A stretch of 64,000 nucleotides of DNA, taken from contig QRDG01001345.1 of NCBI GenBank assembly GCA_012064385.1, forward strand, positions 62,001 through 126,000. Reading direction: 5' to 3'. The DNA is from Puccinellia tenuiflora. Its lineage: Eukaryota > Streptophyta > Magnoliopsida > Poales > Poaceae. This document shows, piece after piece, positions 21,341-32,278 of the stretch; position 1 is the stretch's first letter, and every line of letters starts with the position of its first letter. The position numbers and the translations under genes are program-made. The notes under the pieces are model-generated. The model was not told where the DNA came from, made no database searches, and saw nothing but the letters and a program-made list of their open reading frames with translations.

Positions 21341-22687
21341 AAGGTTGCCACGGATTTGCCTTTGTTTCCACCCCCAAATCAACAAAAATTTTCTTTGAAT
21401 TTGCTAATTTTGAAAATTTCCACCAAAAATAGCCCCAAATTGCTTTTGGATCGATCTGAGATTCTTGTGAGTTTTGGTAGGTTTTGATCCATGGATCCAT
21501 TGCTATACTTGTTGATCTATCTCCCTTTGCGTTCCCATGGCCAAATTCCTTTGATTTCCCCTCCGATTTGGTGTTTTTCGGGCCGTTTTTCCACCCAAAT
21601 CGCACTTTTTCGCGTCACGGGAAGGTAGTCTGGCCGGCCTCCAGCCCGGCCTAGGCCGGCCCCTAGGCCGGACCCCCGGCAGAAGCCGCCGGCCTCCAGC
21701 CCGGCCCAGGCCGACCCCAGCCGACCCCCTTGCAGAAATTTTGTTTTGGCCATAACTTTTCACTCCGGACTCCGTTTTTGGTGATTTTCGTCTCTAATCG
21801 AAGCTACCGACAAGCTCTACATCACCACGGCGGTTGATCCATCATCTATTGCCACCAAATTTCGTGAGCAAGGAAGGGACTTTCCACTCCACGGGTGAAG
21901 ATCGTCGACGAAAGGTATAATATCCCCAATTCTTCTCCCACCTTGCATCACTTGTTAGTCAAGCCATTTGTGCCTATCTTACCTATTGAGACTAGCTCAT
22001 CTATGATTGCTTGGGCTTTGCACACTTGATACCTCGTAGTGTTCCGAGAAAACCTAGTAGGCGCTAGTTGATATAACTCTTGTTGGCAAGCAAAGTGAGA
22101 GGCAAAAAGAGAAAAAGAGAATAAGAGGCAAAAGAGAATAGAAAAGAATCAAAAAGAGATAAGAAAAGAAAGAGCCTCAATGCCATATCTCTTGTAGGTC
22201 GCGCAAGCTCGATGAAAAATTCATAGGTGTGGTATCTTTGTGAAAATCTTGTAGCCCACCAATAATTGCAATCGAGTTGGTTTCTCTTGTACTTGTGCAA
22301 CTTGAGCTTATAGTCTTCGCTAGGTTCATCACCAGCTCATTTTTGGTTGCACAAGTCCCACTTATCAAAGCGTGTGTTTCTATGAGCTGCACTCATATCC
22401 TTTGATCTCGATTTGTATTTGCTTTGTGATCATCGTGGTTCTCTACTTGCCTTTACAATATCTTGGTTTCTGGTTGTTCCATTTGCTTTCCACAATTCAT
22501 ACCTATCCACTCATAAGCCGTGTGTGTTTTGGAGTTGCGTTTGGATCTTTGAAATTCAAGTCACCCGCATTCTTGTGTATCGGTTTCTCTTGGCATGGTC
22601 CACTAGTTTCAATACTATGTACTAGGTGAGGTTGGTTTCTTAGTTCTTTCCACTCCACACATATATACACTTGTCTTGTGATTGACC
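21341..22687 (+). other. Leader of element D
   Basis: There is no credible ORF. A second GGCCGG-rich block at 21634-21726 resembles the LTR array. An almost pure purine tract lies at about 22090-22180 (units such as gagaaaaagagaataagagg). Confidence 0.6.
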
Positions 22688-25669
22688 ATGTCTAGTGAGA
22701 GCGGAGCATCCTATGGAGGCCATGATGATGAGAACATGATGGGCGACAACGACTACGACGTGCCAAGCATGGATGACATCATGAGCGACAACGACTACGG
22801 CGCCCCAAGCATGGATGACATGGTGGACCACGACATCGACGACACCTCCACGAGCATGGACTACATGGCGGAGAACCACCACTACTACGACTACGATGCC
22901 GCAACCGTCCATGACATGGAGAGCTACACCGAGTTCGAGCCCACAAGCATCAACACCATGGCGGACCACTACTTCGACTACAACTACAATGAGGTGGTGG
23001 AACCCTACATCGACTACGGCTCCTCACGGCATGTCAAGGATCTTCCACGAGGCTCTACACACCTTGTTGATGACGAATCCGATGATGAGTACCCACCTCG
23101 GTGATCCTCAAGGCCAAGAACTCAAGAGCGCCACCGCCGTCAAGCACCTACTTCAAGCTCAAGGAGACGGAGCTCAAGGCATCTTCGCCTAGAGGACAAG
23201 GAGACATGCCCTCCTCCTCGACGTCAAGCTACCTCACCCTCGAGACGGCGGCCAACACAAAGTGCCTATCCACATGAGTCTTCGTCAAGGAACACCAAGG
23301 ATCTTCATCGGCGTACGTCTACTCATGATCATCATCGACGTTACTATGAGGACTCAAGCTACTCAAGGCCACGCCATCACGCATCTACATCAACTTCCAA
23401 GATGGTGGCAAGTACACATCATATGGAGTCTCCTCCGCGCGCCACAACCAAAAGAGCGTCCAAGCATAGATCAAGCTACATGAAGGAATTGGACAAACTC
23501 AAGGCCATCCTCGACGAGTGGAAGACAAAGCGCGACACCGACAATGCCAACTTCGAGATCGAGCAAGCCAAGCTCAAGGCCGACGCCGATAGCGACAAGC
23601 TCTTGACCGACCTCAAGACCATCCGCGAGGAGTTCGTTGCCGGGCTATCCAAGTTCTTCACGCCCTCACATGGCTCTTCACTGAGATTATCACCGACTCC
23701 ACGACAAGTTGGTGACCAAGAAGATGGCGAGAAGATGGTCGAGCATGGGATTTTCCCTTCGACCAAGGCGACGAGCATTGAAGATGCTACCACTTGTGGC
23801 GGCGAGCCGAGTGAAGATGCTGAGCATGGGATGTTCCCTTCGACAAAGGAGTCGAATGATGATGCCCACCCTACGGCATTCCCCTTTGGAGGAGACAAGG
23901 TTGAGAAGGTTGAGCATGGGAGTTTCCCTTCAACCAAGGTGGCGAATGGAGTTGAGTCTACCGAGCCTATCCCTATGTGCTCGAATGATGATATGGCACC
24001 AATCCCATGTGAGAATGAGAGCCACCTAGCCCACTTGAGTGAGAGTGCAAGTGAGTTGAGTGCCTCCACCATATGCGAGTTTGAGTGCTTCCACTTTGAG
24101 GGAATGAGTGATACACCACTTGACTTGGGAGAGGTAGTTAATAGGTCAAGTGAGGCCATTCCGATTTCTAACAACTTACCCTCTACCTCTAGTGTGTTTA
24201 CTCATGTTGTGCTAGGTTCCATGGATGATGAGATGCCAAGCCTCGACATGATGGTGCCTATGATGGAGAAGATGTACATGGAGGATGAAGACGATGCCAC
24301 CCCATGCTTATATGAAGATGTACAAGTCGGCCACATGGACGCCGCTACCTCTACCACAACACCTACCTCTCATGAGCGGGACTTCAAAGGTACGCATATG
24401 GGTGTTGATGATGCCATGATCCCACTAGTGGACATGATGATTTGTGAGCGCTTGCATGTTGTGGATGCTTCTATGGACATCACATATGCTACTTTCTCTT
24501 TCCCTTGTGATACCTTGCCTAAAAACAATGTTGATCAGGTGGATTCCCCTATTTGTGATGATTGTTCCATGAGCATGCCTTGCTATGCATATTTCCGTTT
24601 CTCTCCAATTGTTGCATGCAATATGTCAAACAATTTACATTTCACATGTATTGCTTGCAATGATGATAAAATTCTTGACAATGAGTTTGCCCCCATAGCA
24701 TTCTCACATTTTAGAGATTTGCCTTGTTTGAGTGTTGAGTTTGTTTCTTTCTTCGTTTTGCATGTTGTCCATCCCCATACTTCATATAGTCAATTTGAAT
24801 GTATTGCGTTTGGTGATCTGCAAATGAAGAAATGTGTCATAATGGATGATGCATGCATGTGCCATGCACACAATTTCTTTTTATGGAATTTCATGTGTAA
24901 TGGCTTGCGCTTCATAATGTCAACCTCAATTGAACATGAGTTGACAAAAAGAGCTCTTGAGAGCATTTTCCATGAGAGTTATGGATCCAATCCAACTCTA
25001 TTTCCTTTTCCATGTTTTGCATCGAACAAATTGAACAATTGCTCTTTCCTTTGGTTCGGTTGCAAACATGTGAGTGCTTCGGTTTTCCTTTGTGACATTC
25101 ATGCTCCCTTGATTTTCCTTGTAAATGATTTATGTGTTGCAAAAAGTATGATGAACAATTGTTCTTTCCGATGGCTTGTTTGCAACCATAATGATATTTT
25201 CAGCATGTATTGTCATGAGGCCTTTGGATATTGTCTTATTGGTGTTGCAACAAAATCGATGAAAACTTGCTCTTCTACTTGATTTGTTTGCACCCATGAT
25301 GGCGATGATAAGAGCCTCCCTCAATTTTTGTGGTTCACAAACTTTTCCTTCCGATGCTTTGAATGCAATGGACTTCATATGGTTCATAATGAGATAGGTA
25401 TCTTAGCCTTCCCTACTTTTCTTGGAGATTTTGTGTTCCCCACTTTTGAGGATGCTTCGAAGAGTTGCTTTCCCAATGACCTTGCTTTTGAACTACATTC
25501 TATACATGTGTGTTGTGCTAACGGTGTTATGAACAAATTTGGACATGTCGTCGATGATGTGCTCCTCTATCATGCACACACATATTTTGCTTGGTTTTTG
25601 GTGCCTATAGGTAACAATAGCGGCATGGTGATCCACGTCAACGTCAAGCCATCTATCTCCTTCACATGA
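22688..25669 (+). pseudogene. Orphan ORF of element D: 994 codons with two internal TGA stops
   Basis: One reading frame stays open from ATG 22688 to TGA 25667-25669 except for TGA at 23102-23104 and 25280-25282. Both could come from CGA by a single C-to-T change. Successive regions are an acidic, Tyr/Asp/Met-rich part (codons 1-138, repeated S-M-D-D/Y-M), an Arg/Ser/His-rich part (140-238), a probable coiled coil (about 265-315, KLKAILDEWKTKRDTDNANF), three E-H-G-x-F-P-S-T-K repeats (about 350, 378, 407), an acidic Met-rich part, and a Cys/Phe/His-rich C-terminal third with paired N-N-C-S-F-x-W motifs. No known domain was recognised. It occupies the gag-pol position but resembles neither. 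It may be a divergent gag-like or an acquired protein. In its present state it is broken into three pieces. Confidence 0.7.
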
Positions 25670-25681
25670 TGAGGACGTGCT

Positions 25682-25717
25682 AGCGTCGAGGATGACGCTT
25701 TTCGAAGGAGGGGGATA
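25682..25717 (+). other. Pre-PPT hairpin and polypurine tract of element D
   Basis: AGCGTC-GAGGAT-GACGCT (25682-25699) is a perfect 6-bp stem with GAGGA in the loop. It is followed by the purine tract GAAGGAGGGGGA just before the LTR start at 25718. Confidence 0.65.
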
Positions 25718-26607
25718 TGATGTAGGCCAACCCAACGACAACACCATGTCAAGCACTCCAACGTACGACAAGCCACCAAGGACTCCAAAGGGTGGCAAGG
25801 AACTCCATGGACTCCAATCAACTAAGGCATACGCGTGGATGAGGAGAAGGAAGCGTCATGGACAAGGAGAGGAAGAAGGAGGCGAAGACAGGCAGGCCGG
25901 CCTCCAGCCCGGCCTAGGCCGGCCCCTAAGCCGGCACCCCACCAGAGCCGTCCGGCCTCCCAGCCGGCCAAGGCCGGCCCCCAGGCTGGCACCCAAACAG
26001 AGCTGGCCGGCCTCCCAGCCGGCCCAGGCCGGCCCCCAGGCCGGCACCCCTCTAGACGCCGCCGGCCTCCAGGCCGGCCCAGGCCGGCCACCAGGCCAGG
26101 CCCCCTCCAGACGCCGCCGGCCTCCAGGCCGGCCCAGGCCGGCCCCCAGGCCGGACCGCCACCTTTCAGCTCCTTTTTGTACTAAACTATAAATAGCTTT
26201 CCCCCTTTTCCATTTGAGGCAGAGATGAATGAACTAGAGAGTTGAGCGTTGCTCCTTCCCGTGATGGGTTCCTCCGAGGAGGATGGTGATTCTTGTTGTA
26301 GCTACTATTTCACTTAGGTGTCTCTAGTAGTGCAAACTAATCTTTCACTGCGGTGATTCTATTGGATCGGTGGACCGGCCGGTAAGAGAAATCGGTTTCA
26401 TTAAGCGTGTTGTTGACTTGGGTTTTGGGATCCGGAGGCTACTCCGTTGGGGGTTTGTTGCCGGGTGATTCTCCCTTGTAGGCTTCGTGAGTTATCCCAC
26501 GATTTTCCCTTTTTCCCCTCGTGTTCTTCGTTTCCACCTCCGTGTTCTTCGTGTTCATCCTCTTCCCCGCCTCAAATCCGTGAAGATCAGGCCAACCCCC
26601 TACATCA
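25718..26607 (+). repeat. Right LTR of element D
   Basis: Its termini are TGATGTAGGCC...CCCTACATCA. The GGCCGG array spans 25893-26153 in units of about 55 bp that alternate ggccggcc and cccaggccggc words. The TATA box is at 26187-26196. The array is longer than in the left LTR. Confidence 0.85.
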
Positions 26608-26612
26608 TCTGC

Positions 26613-26751
26613 GGTGCTTGCTACTACGTAGATCTAAGGCGTAGACGAAGTCCTCCTGGCGGAAGACATTTCTCAGCCTCCTTCGCGCCCCATACCGAAC
26701 CTAAAAAGGGGGTATCCTTTACTCCCAATGTCCGTGATCCAAGACACGACA
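26613..26751 (+). repeat. 3' end of the left LTR of E1
   Basis: It matches the terminal part of the E2 right LTR, including 'aaggcgtagacga' and the end CACGACA. The rest of this LTR lies on the far side of element D or in the gap. Confidence 0.75.
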
Positions 26752-26753
26752 TC

Positions 26754-26771
26754 TGGCGCGCCAGGTAGGGG
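26754..26771 (+). other. Candidate primer-binding site of the E family
   Basis: TGGCGCGCCAGGTAGGGG lies 2 nt after the LTR end, the normal spacing. It starts with TGG for tRNA CCA. The tRNA is not assigned. Confidence 0.6.
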
Positions 26772-26824
26772 GTGCAAGCGCTGGATCCGTCTTCATCGAC
26801 TTCAAGATCTTCGTCGAGATCTAC

Positions 26825-27110
26825 CTCAAGGTTTGCGTCGGCCTCAGGTTCATCGACAAGGTCTGCGTCGGCCTCAGGTTCATCCACAAGGTCCACGTCG
26901 TCCTCAGGTTCATCGGCAAGGTCTGCGTCGGCCTCAGGTTGATCGACAAGGTCCGCGTCGGCCTCAGGTTGATCGACAAGGTCCACATCGGCCTCAGGTT
27001 CATCGACAAGGTCTGCGTCGACCCCATCGCCAGGTTCATCGACAAGGTCCGCATCAACCTCGTCGCCGAGTTCGTCGCTGGGATCTGTCTCGGCCACATC
27101 GTCAAGCTCT
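26825..27110 (+). repeat. 30-bp minisatellite in the E1 leader
   Basis: About nine units resemble ctcaggttcatcgacaaggt followed by ctgcgtcggc. The 30-bp period keeps every frame open: the minus strand reads ten-residue acidic repeats (D-A-D-L-V-D-E-P-E-A) and the plus strand reads A-S-G-S-S-T-R-S. E2 carries an independently rearranged version (44946-45300). Confidence 0.75.
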
Positions 27111-27119
27111 GCGCCAGGG

Positions 27120-27757
27120 ATGGCGTGGAAGAAGAAGGCCAAGTCCAGTGTGGAGTATCTACGGTACCCGGGGCTCAGTTTCGACCCTGAGGAGTCTTCG
27201 GCAATGCCTTCAGCCCAAGGTCAAGCCCGCGGGATAAAGTTCGTCCCCCTAGCAGCGCACGCCAATTCGGTGGCCAGTGAAAGGAGGCCTCAAGGGAGTG
27301 CTACAAGCATCGACGTACTCTTTCCCCCCGGACGCACGAGGTGAAGGAGGGACTCTGCTTGGAAACATCTCCTGTGTCGCTCCTCCGAGGGGAGGAAGGT
27401 CAGGTCCTGAGCCAGAAAACCGAGATCACCGATGAAGATCCACATGTCTACTTGCCGCAAGAGGTCCGGATCCCTTTGGGAGAGGATGGTCAGCCAGGAC
27501 CCTGGTGCTCGTTCCACCAATCCGATAGGCATAATGTTGATGACTTCCGTGAACTCCAGAAGCGCCCGAGAAGCGGGGAATGCTACACCTGTGGAGAATT
27601 TGGTCACCTCAGCAGAGACTGTCCTCTCAACCCGAGACCCAGGAAAGCCCCGAAGAAGAAATCACCAAGAACTGTCACTGACGCCTCCACTCAGACCGAC
27701 AATCTGGACGAACCCTGCCCACCACCAGCAGCACAAGGAACGCAAGAAAGTCACTGA
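27120..27757 (+). pseudogene. Minimal gag-like protein with CCHC zinc knuckle (E1)
   Basis: ATG at 27120 gives M-A-W-K-K-K-A-K-S-S-V-E-Y-L-R-Y-P-G. A missing C near 27308 (compare E2 at about 45540) shifts the frame, and the second part runs to the TGA at 27755-27757. It contains W-C-S-F-H-Q-x4-H-N-V-D-D-F and an intact C-Y-T-C-G-E-F-G-H-L-S-R-D-C knuckle, followed by a Lys/Pro-rich tail. The knuckle suggests RNA binding. The capsid core expected of a full gag is missing: the ancestral reading would be only about 210 residues. It is preceded directly by the minisatellite. The product of E1 is frameshifted. Confidence 0.65.
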
Positions 27758-28692
27758 ATGACTGTCGCCAGTTGGGATCAAGCTTTCTTCTACGAAGGCC
27801 CACCCGGGAAAGGATGGGATCTGCCGAGCCACATCGTGACGATACACCCGGGACCAAGTGGACCTCCCTAGAAGTATTGGATTGCGAAATGGTTGGCCTC
27901 CGGGCGACAAGGATGAAGAGCCAGGAAGGGTCTCCGGACCGGCACCGTGAGGGTGCTAGCAAGGCGGACGTGCTTTCAAGCGGCACCGAAAACAAGGGGG
28001 TCTCCGGACCGGCATCATAAGAATGTCTGCAAGACAGACGTGCCTCCATGCGGCATCGGGAACACGAGGGTCTCCGGACCGGGGCCAGCGGGCCCTAGCC
28101 ATAAGGTCCTGCGCTAGTGGAATTGGCTGGGCAGGCGGCTATTTCAGCATGGGTCCCTGACCCTGCGGGTAACCACAAGTAGGGCAGAGTTATGTCTTAA
28201 AAACGGCATAGAAGACCCGCCACGGCGGTAGCACGACGAAACAATTGCTGAAATAGTCAAAAGGAGGTCTGACACTGAGCTAAGTATAAATGTGCTTGCA
28301 CGGGCTTTTCCCTTTTCACATCTGCTTTATGCATTTTGGCTAGGATGAAAGCGGGCGTTGTTCTGGGGTGGCGCCTCCGCGACAAAGCTGTCAGTTTCCC
28401 TCGGGCAGTGGAGTCGTTGGCTGAGGTCCGTGCGGTCAGAAAATGGCGGGTTCTTGGGGGGGATGCGCCCTGTGTAAGTGGCTCAGATCCGTCTGAGTGC
28501 CCACGGCTGGTTAGCTCTCACGCCCACTAACTCTTCCCGAGAGCGTTAAGCCTCCACGGATGCAATAAAACGGATAAAACTTGGAAAAAGTTTATTGACA
28601 TTCTAGAAGTGCAAGTTTACAAGTCTTATTTGGAGGTACAGCATCCAAAACGCAGTTCACGATTCCTGGTATTGTCCCGTGTGCTTTCAGGA
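27758..28692 (+). repeat. Non-coding internal segment of E1 with about 75-bp repeats
   Basis: Three copies of a unit ending in gggtctccggaccgg lie at about 27925-28085, with 'gtgcttt/gtgcctccatgcggcac' type variants. The rest is unassigned. The same arrangement is seen at 46140-46330 in E2. Confidence 0.55.
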
Positions 28693-29997
28693 TCACTTGG
28701 CGTCCTCGCGGGAGAGATGCTTCATGATCTCGTCCACCTGGCGAGTCACCTCGGGATCGGACAACATCTCGGGGGTGAGGCCTTCTAGGTCAGGCAGCGA
28801 GGGGAGCTGCTGATTCCGTTGACAGAGGGCCGCGACGAACTGGGAGGCCACCTGCTGGGCTGCAGCCCTCCCTTCTTGGAGGATGGCCTTGCTCACGCTC
28901 CTCTTGAGGCCGTTAACACGTGAGGCCACGAGCTCGAGGAACAAAGGATAGCACCGAAGGGAGTAGGAGTGCTCCCTCGGAAGGGCAGGCAAGCCTTTCA
29001 CCTTCAGCGCCGCCAGTGCGTCCACGATCTTCGAAGACCAAGCGTGCATCTGGAGCAGGAGCTCATTGCTGCCCCGCCGGTGATTGCGGAAGTCACTCTC
29101 CTCTTTGGCGTGCGCCTCTTTGGCCTTCGCCAGGTCACTCTGCACCGCCGTGAGCTGTTTGGACAGCTTCTCATGGCGGTCCCAGGCAATCTGCGCCTGC
29201 GATTTGCTCGTTTCCGCGGCTGCCTGACTCTCGGCGAGTTCTTTGGTTTTGATCCGACGCACGACGTTCATGCGCTCGGCAGCTTCATCCCGAAACTTCA
29301 CCGCGCCTTCCAGATTCCGGATCTTCTCCTCCAGCGCGAACCGGTGAGCGCCTGCGCTCTTCTTGAACTCTTCGGCTTTGGCGAGGGACGTTTTTTGCGC
29401 ATCGATGGTGGCTACCAGAGATGCGATTCTCGCCGCGTGGTTGTTCCGCTCATCCCGGACCAGCCGGAGGTCATCCCGAGCTTGTCCTCGGCATTTCTCT
29501 TCGTGGGCGAGGTCCTTCTTCATTCTGGAGATCTCCCGGTCTCTCGACTTGATGGCCTCGTCTTTCACCCGGATGGTCTCGTTTGCTTCCGCCTCCACCT
29601 CGACGCGAGTCCACCCTTCCACGTTCAGTAGCCCCCTACCGGAAGGCCTTCTCCTGAGATTTCAGCGTACGGAGACGCTGCTGTAGCTCTTCGTGCTGGC
29701 GGGACAGCCTAAGTTCTCGGGCGTGAGCAACTCTTCTTCCGCTGCCACCCACTCCTTGCGGGCGTAAAGTTCCTCCTCCCGGGAGGAGGGAGAGGGCTCT
29801 CGCCGCTCAACCTCTTCGCGAAGGCCAGGAACTCCCGGAAGTTGGGGAACGTCCTTGTGAACCCTGGCGCCGGGTCCGCTGTCTGCGGGTCAGGCGAGAG
29901 GCTCGCGGGCCCCGATGCAGGGGCACCACCGGGAGCCTGCTCGGCCTCAGCACCAAGTTCGGGGCGGGCCACTGGGGGCTCGACATCGCCCTCGCCC
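28693..29997 (-). pseudogene. Antisense coiled-coil gene of E1, C-terminal part
   Basis: The minus strand from about 29622 to the TGA at 28693-28695 is one 309-codon frame rich in Glu/Lys/Arg/Ala, with long heptad-like stretches (DEAIKSRDREISRMKKDLAH, KEHRN/ERNNHAARIASLVATI). It ends in a conserved tail D-P-E-V-T-R-Q-V-D-E-I-M. Upstream, about 70 bp present in E2 (47870-47940) are deleted, and the frame is lost until element F at 29998. In E2 the same gene extends to about 50090 and includes the N-terminal domain. It is transcribed, if at all, opposite to the element's gag. Antisense ORFs are known in Tat-lineage plant Gypsy elements; this gene fits that pattern. Confidence 0.7.
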
Positions 29998-31358
29998 TGT
30001 GACACCCCGATCCGGAGATCGAGACATCCCATATATCAGTCCCAGGAGCACTGAATATATGCAACTTGATAACAGAACATAACCACTTTATTTAAGGGGT
30101 CGGGGACCGACGATATATTACAAGGGTTTCATTACAAGGCCGCGCCCTAGCGCACACAACAGGTTGTACATTATTTATCGAACAAGACTTCATCAGAGGG
30201 CGTCATTGGAATGGCGGAAGCGTGCGACGAAGAGGGCCTAACTCCACGGGGCTCTGCGTGGATACCGGATCTAGTTCTCGTATAAGGGGTACTCGGCGAC
30301 GGGGGTAGGAGGATCTGGCCACATGAAAAGCCAGGTGAGTACATGGAATGTACTCGCAAGTTATCAATCCACAATCAACCGTGACCAACGATCCTATATG
30401 GCATGGCATGGGTGCAGTAGGGTAAAGTGCGAGTCCAAGCTTAACGGTTGGACTTAACTTACCAACTTACCTATGACAAAAACCATGGACTATGAGAACG
30501 AGTCTCATTCCCACACCACAATATTCTCAACACTTAGGTTCTCAAGCTTGACCAACTTTGATCCAACTCGAGGCTCAGCTTTTGACCAACTATGGTCCAC
30601 CTTTCAGCTCATTCAACTTTAGCCAACTCTGACCACTTAGTGAGTTTGGTTCTCCGTGTTCGACTGGACTGACTCTAGTGTGATTCAACACCGTTCCTTA
30701 GGTAGGAACAATACTAGATTCTAGATTTGACACTCTCGAGAGGTTGCAACTTTTATCCACGCGTTGGGGTCTAAGCTTGTACCGCCAGTACCGAAGTACT
30801 ATACCCATCATGGCGACAACACAAACCTATTCCCGCGTAGCCGTCCGCTCTACCAAGACACTCCTTGTGTAGCTACCGACTTACCACTCGGGCTAAGTCT
30901 TATGACGAAGTGAATCCGGCACGTCCCCAACTCATGAGCAACGCCTAGCTCCGGAACCTTCACAAGACTAGCGGAAACCACAACTATGCAGTAACCGACT
31001 AGACTTGCCAAGTGGGTAGCATCAATAGAGACTTGATAGGCTACTAAGCTACGGTCTGCCCATTTTAACGACGCATGGTTGTGCGGGTGGTGTTAGGCGA
31101 GTGGCACTATATGACTCAATCTAGTCGACGGAGGGGATTACTCACTTAGCACGATTCATACTTAGTGACCAAACAAGTAACAAACATTAGTCCACAGGTA
31201 ATAAGAATCACATAATAATCCAGCAAAGACGAATAAATTCAACCGGGCGATGGCGGAGATACCTCCGACCAGTGACAGCCACAGGTCGAGTAAAAGAAAA
31301 TAAAATAGCACAATCAACCGGGCGATGGCGGAGATACCCCGACCAGTGACAGCCACAG

Positions 31359-32278
31359 TGATATGGCTAAGGTAGTCCGATCTTTCGATGAGATAGAGAT
31401 ATGTCGATTCTGGTGGAGTTCGACCTTGGCGATCCGACTTCCACGTACAAGTACGCAGCGCCAATGCAATCGCTAAACCAATCTCTGGGAGTTACCGATC
31501 CTGCAGTAGCACGATCAGCCTGACCAATCGGTCTAGTTCTACCTGCAATCGACGAACAAGTAAGAACCAAAGATGCAATCACGTAATTGCGGATGAAGTA
31601 TGAGCTTTATTTTAAAGGCGGGATTCCGTAAGCGGTCTTGATCTGGTCGTTGGACACAAACCGAGTACACGAAGTTGCAGCAGTTGGCTAACTTTTAACT
31701 AAACAAAATCCGAGTCTAAAGGACGACCTAACGGGGGTATATAAGGAGGAGAGGTGTGGGATTTCGTCCAGCCATGGGGTGGCGGCCGAATCCTACCCAA
31801 GGAAGGCTTTCCTCCTTAGATACGGACTCTAAAACTGCCTATTAAAAGGTATCTCGAAAATACATGGGCCTGGCCCAAAAACGAGGTGGCGCAGCACCTA
31901 TGAAAGCCTTGGACGAAATTCATTAATTGATATCTTCTAAAATTCGTCCAAGCCTTCAAGCATCTTTATGGTGGCTTCAAATCACGGTAGTCTCCATTGG
32001 TAGCGTCATCATCTCCGTTGGTTGCACTCCTGCTGCCATCTCCTCCAACGTACATGCTCCATAGCTTGTCCCTCTCATCCATGCTTGGTCCATCATTCCT
32101 AAGAGAGACAAACACATTTGATTTAGGCAGCATCATATTCTCATGAATATTAGGACTAGCTTGTAAGAACGAAAGTACCTGTTGATTAAGTTGACGTGCA
32201 CGAGCTCTAGTCATAGGTCCTTGTAATGTAGGTGGTGTAGTAGTGGCGGTTGCATCTATAGCAGGGATGTCCTCATCA
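31359..32278 (-). mobile_element. Solo LTR of another Gypsy family inside the F 3' LTR
   Basis: The 920-bp segment has TGATATGG...CCTCATCA ends and is flanked by cacag at 31354-31358 and 32279-32283. The partner F LTR has the uninterrupted site with a single cacag (about 42707-42715). On the minus strand the LTR starts TGATGAGGACATCCC and reads directly into a pol-tail sequence D-E-D-I-P-A-I-D, then G-P-M-T-R-A-R-A-R-Q-L, ending at a stop near 31967. A CTTATATACC motif near 31740 and an AATAAA near 31607 fit minus orientation. Confidence 0.88.

Larger units (their letters stand above)
20553..26607 (+). mobile_element. Element D: LTR retrotransposon with an orphan ORF of about 1000 codons and GGCCGG-rich LTRs
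   Basis: The left LTR (20553-21325) lacks its first 76 bases because of the N. A tRNA-iMet primer site, a long leader, one large interrupted ORF (22688-25669), a hairpin plus polypurine tract and a full right LTR (25718-26607) follow. LTR termini are TGATGTAG...CTACATCA. Nothing resembling gag capsid, protease, RT or integrase was found, so it is non-autonomous. The base after the right LTR begins tctgc (26608-26612), probably one target-site copy. The flank on that side is the end of an E-family LTR, so D sits inside E1. Confidence 0.83.
26608..29997 (+). mobile_element. Element E1: copy of the E family, interrupted by D (in its left LTR) and by F
   Basis: The sequence from 26613 is the 3' end of an E-family LTR, compared with 51318-51457. 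It is followed by a primer site, a minisatellite leader, a short zinc-knuckle gag and an antisense gene that is cut at 29997 by element F. The remainder of E1 should lie beyond F but is not present in this assembly (N at 44945). E2 shows what the missing part looks like. Confidence 0.8.

Noticed and set aside
25677..26192. ORFs of 89-171 codons across the GGCCGG arrays
   Set aside because: Repetitive Pro/Arg/Gly translation of the array on both strands; not protein genes.
26624..27142. 172-codon acidic ORF on the minus strand of the E1 leader
   Set aside because: It is produced by a 30-bp tandem repeat that keeps all frames open; no start-site or conservation evidence on that strand.
26825..28090. 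Regularly spaced repeats resembling a CRISPR array
   Set aside because: Units are directly adjacent or diverged tandem repeats without unique spacers, in plant nuclear DNA.
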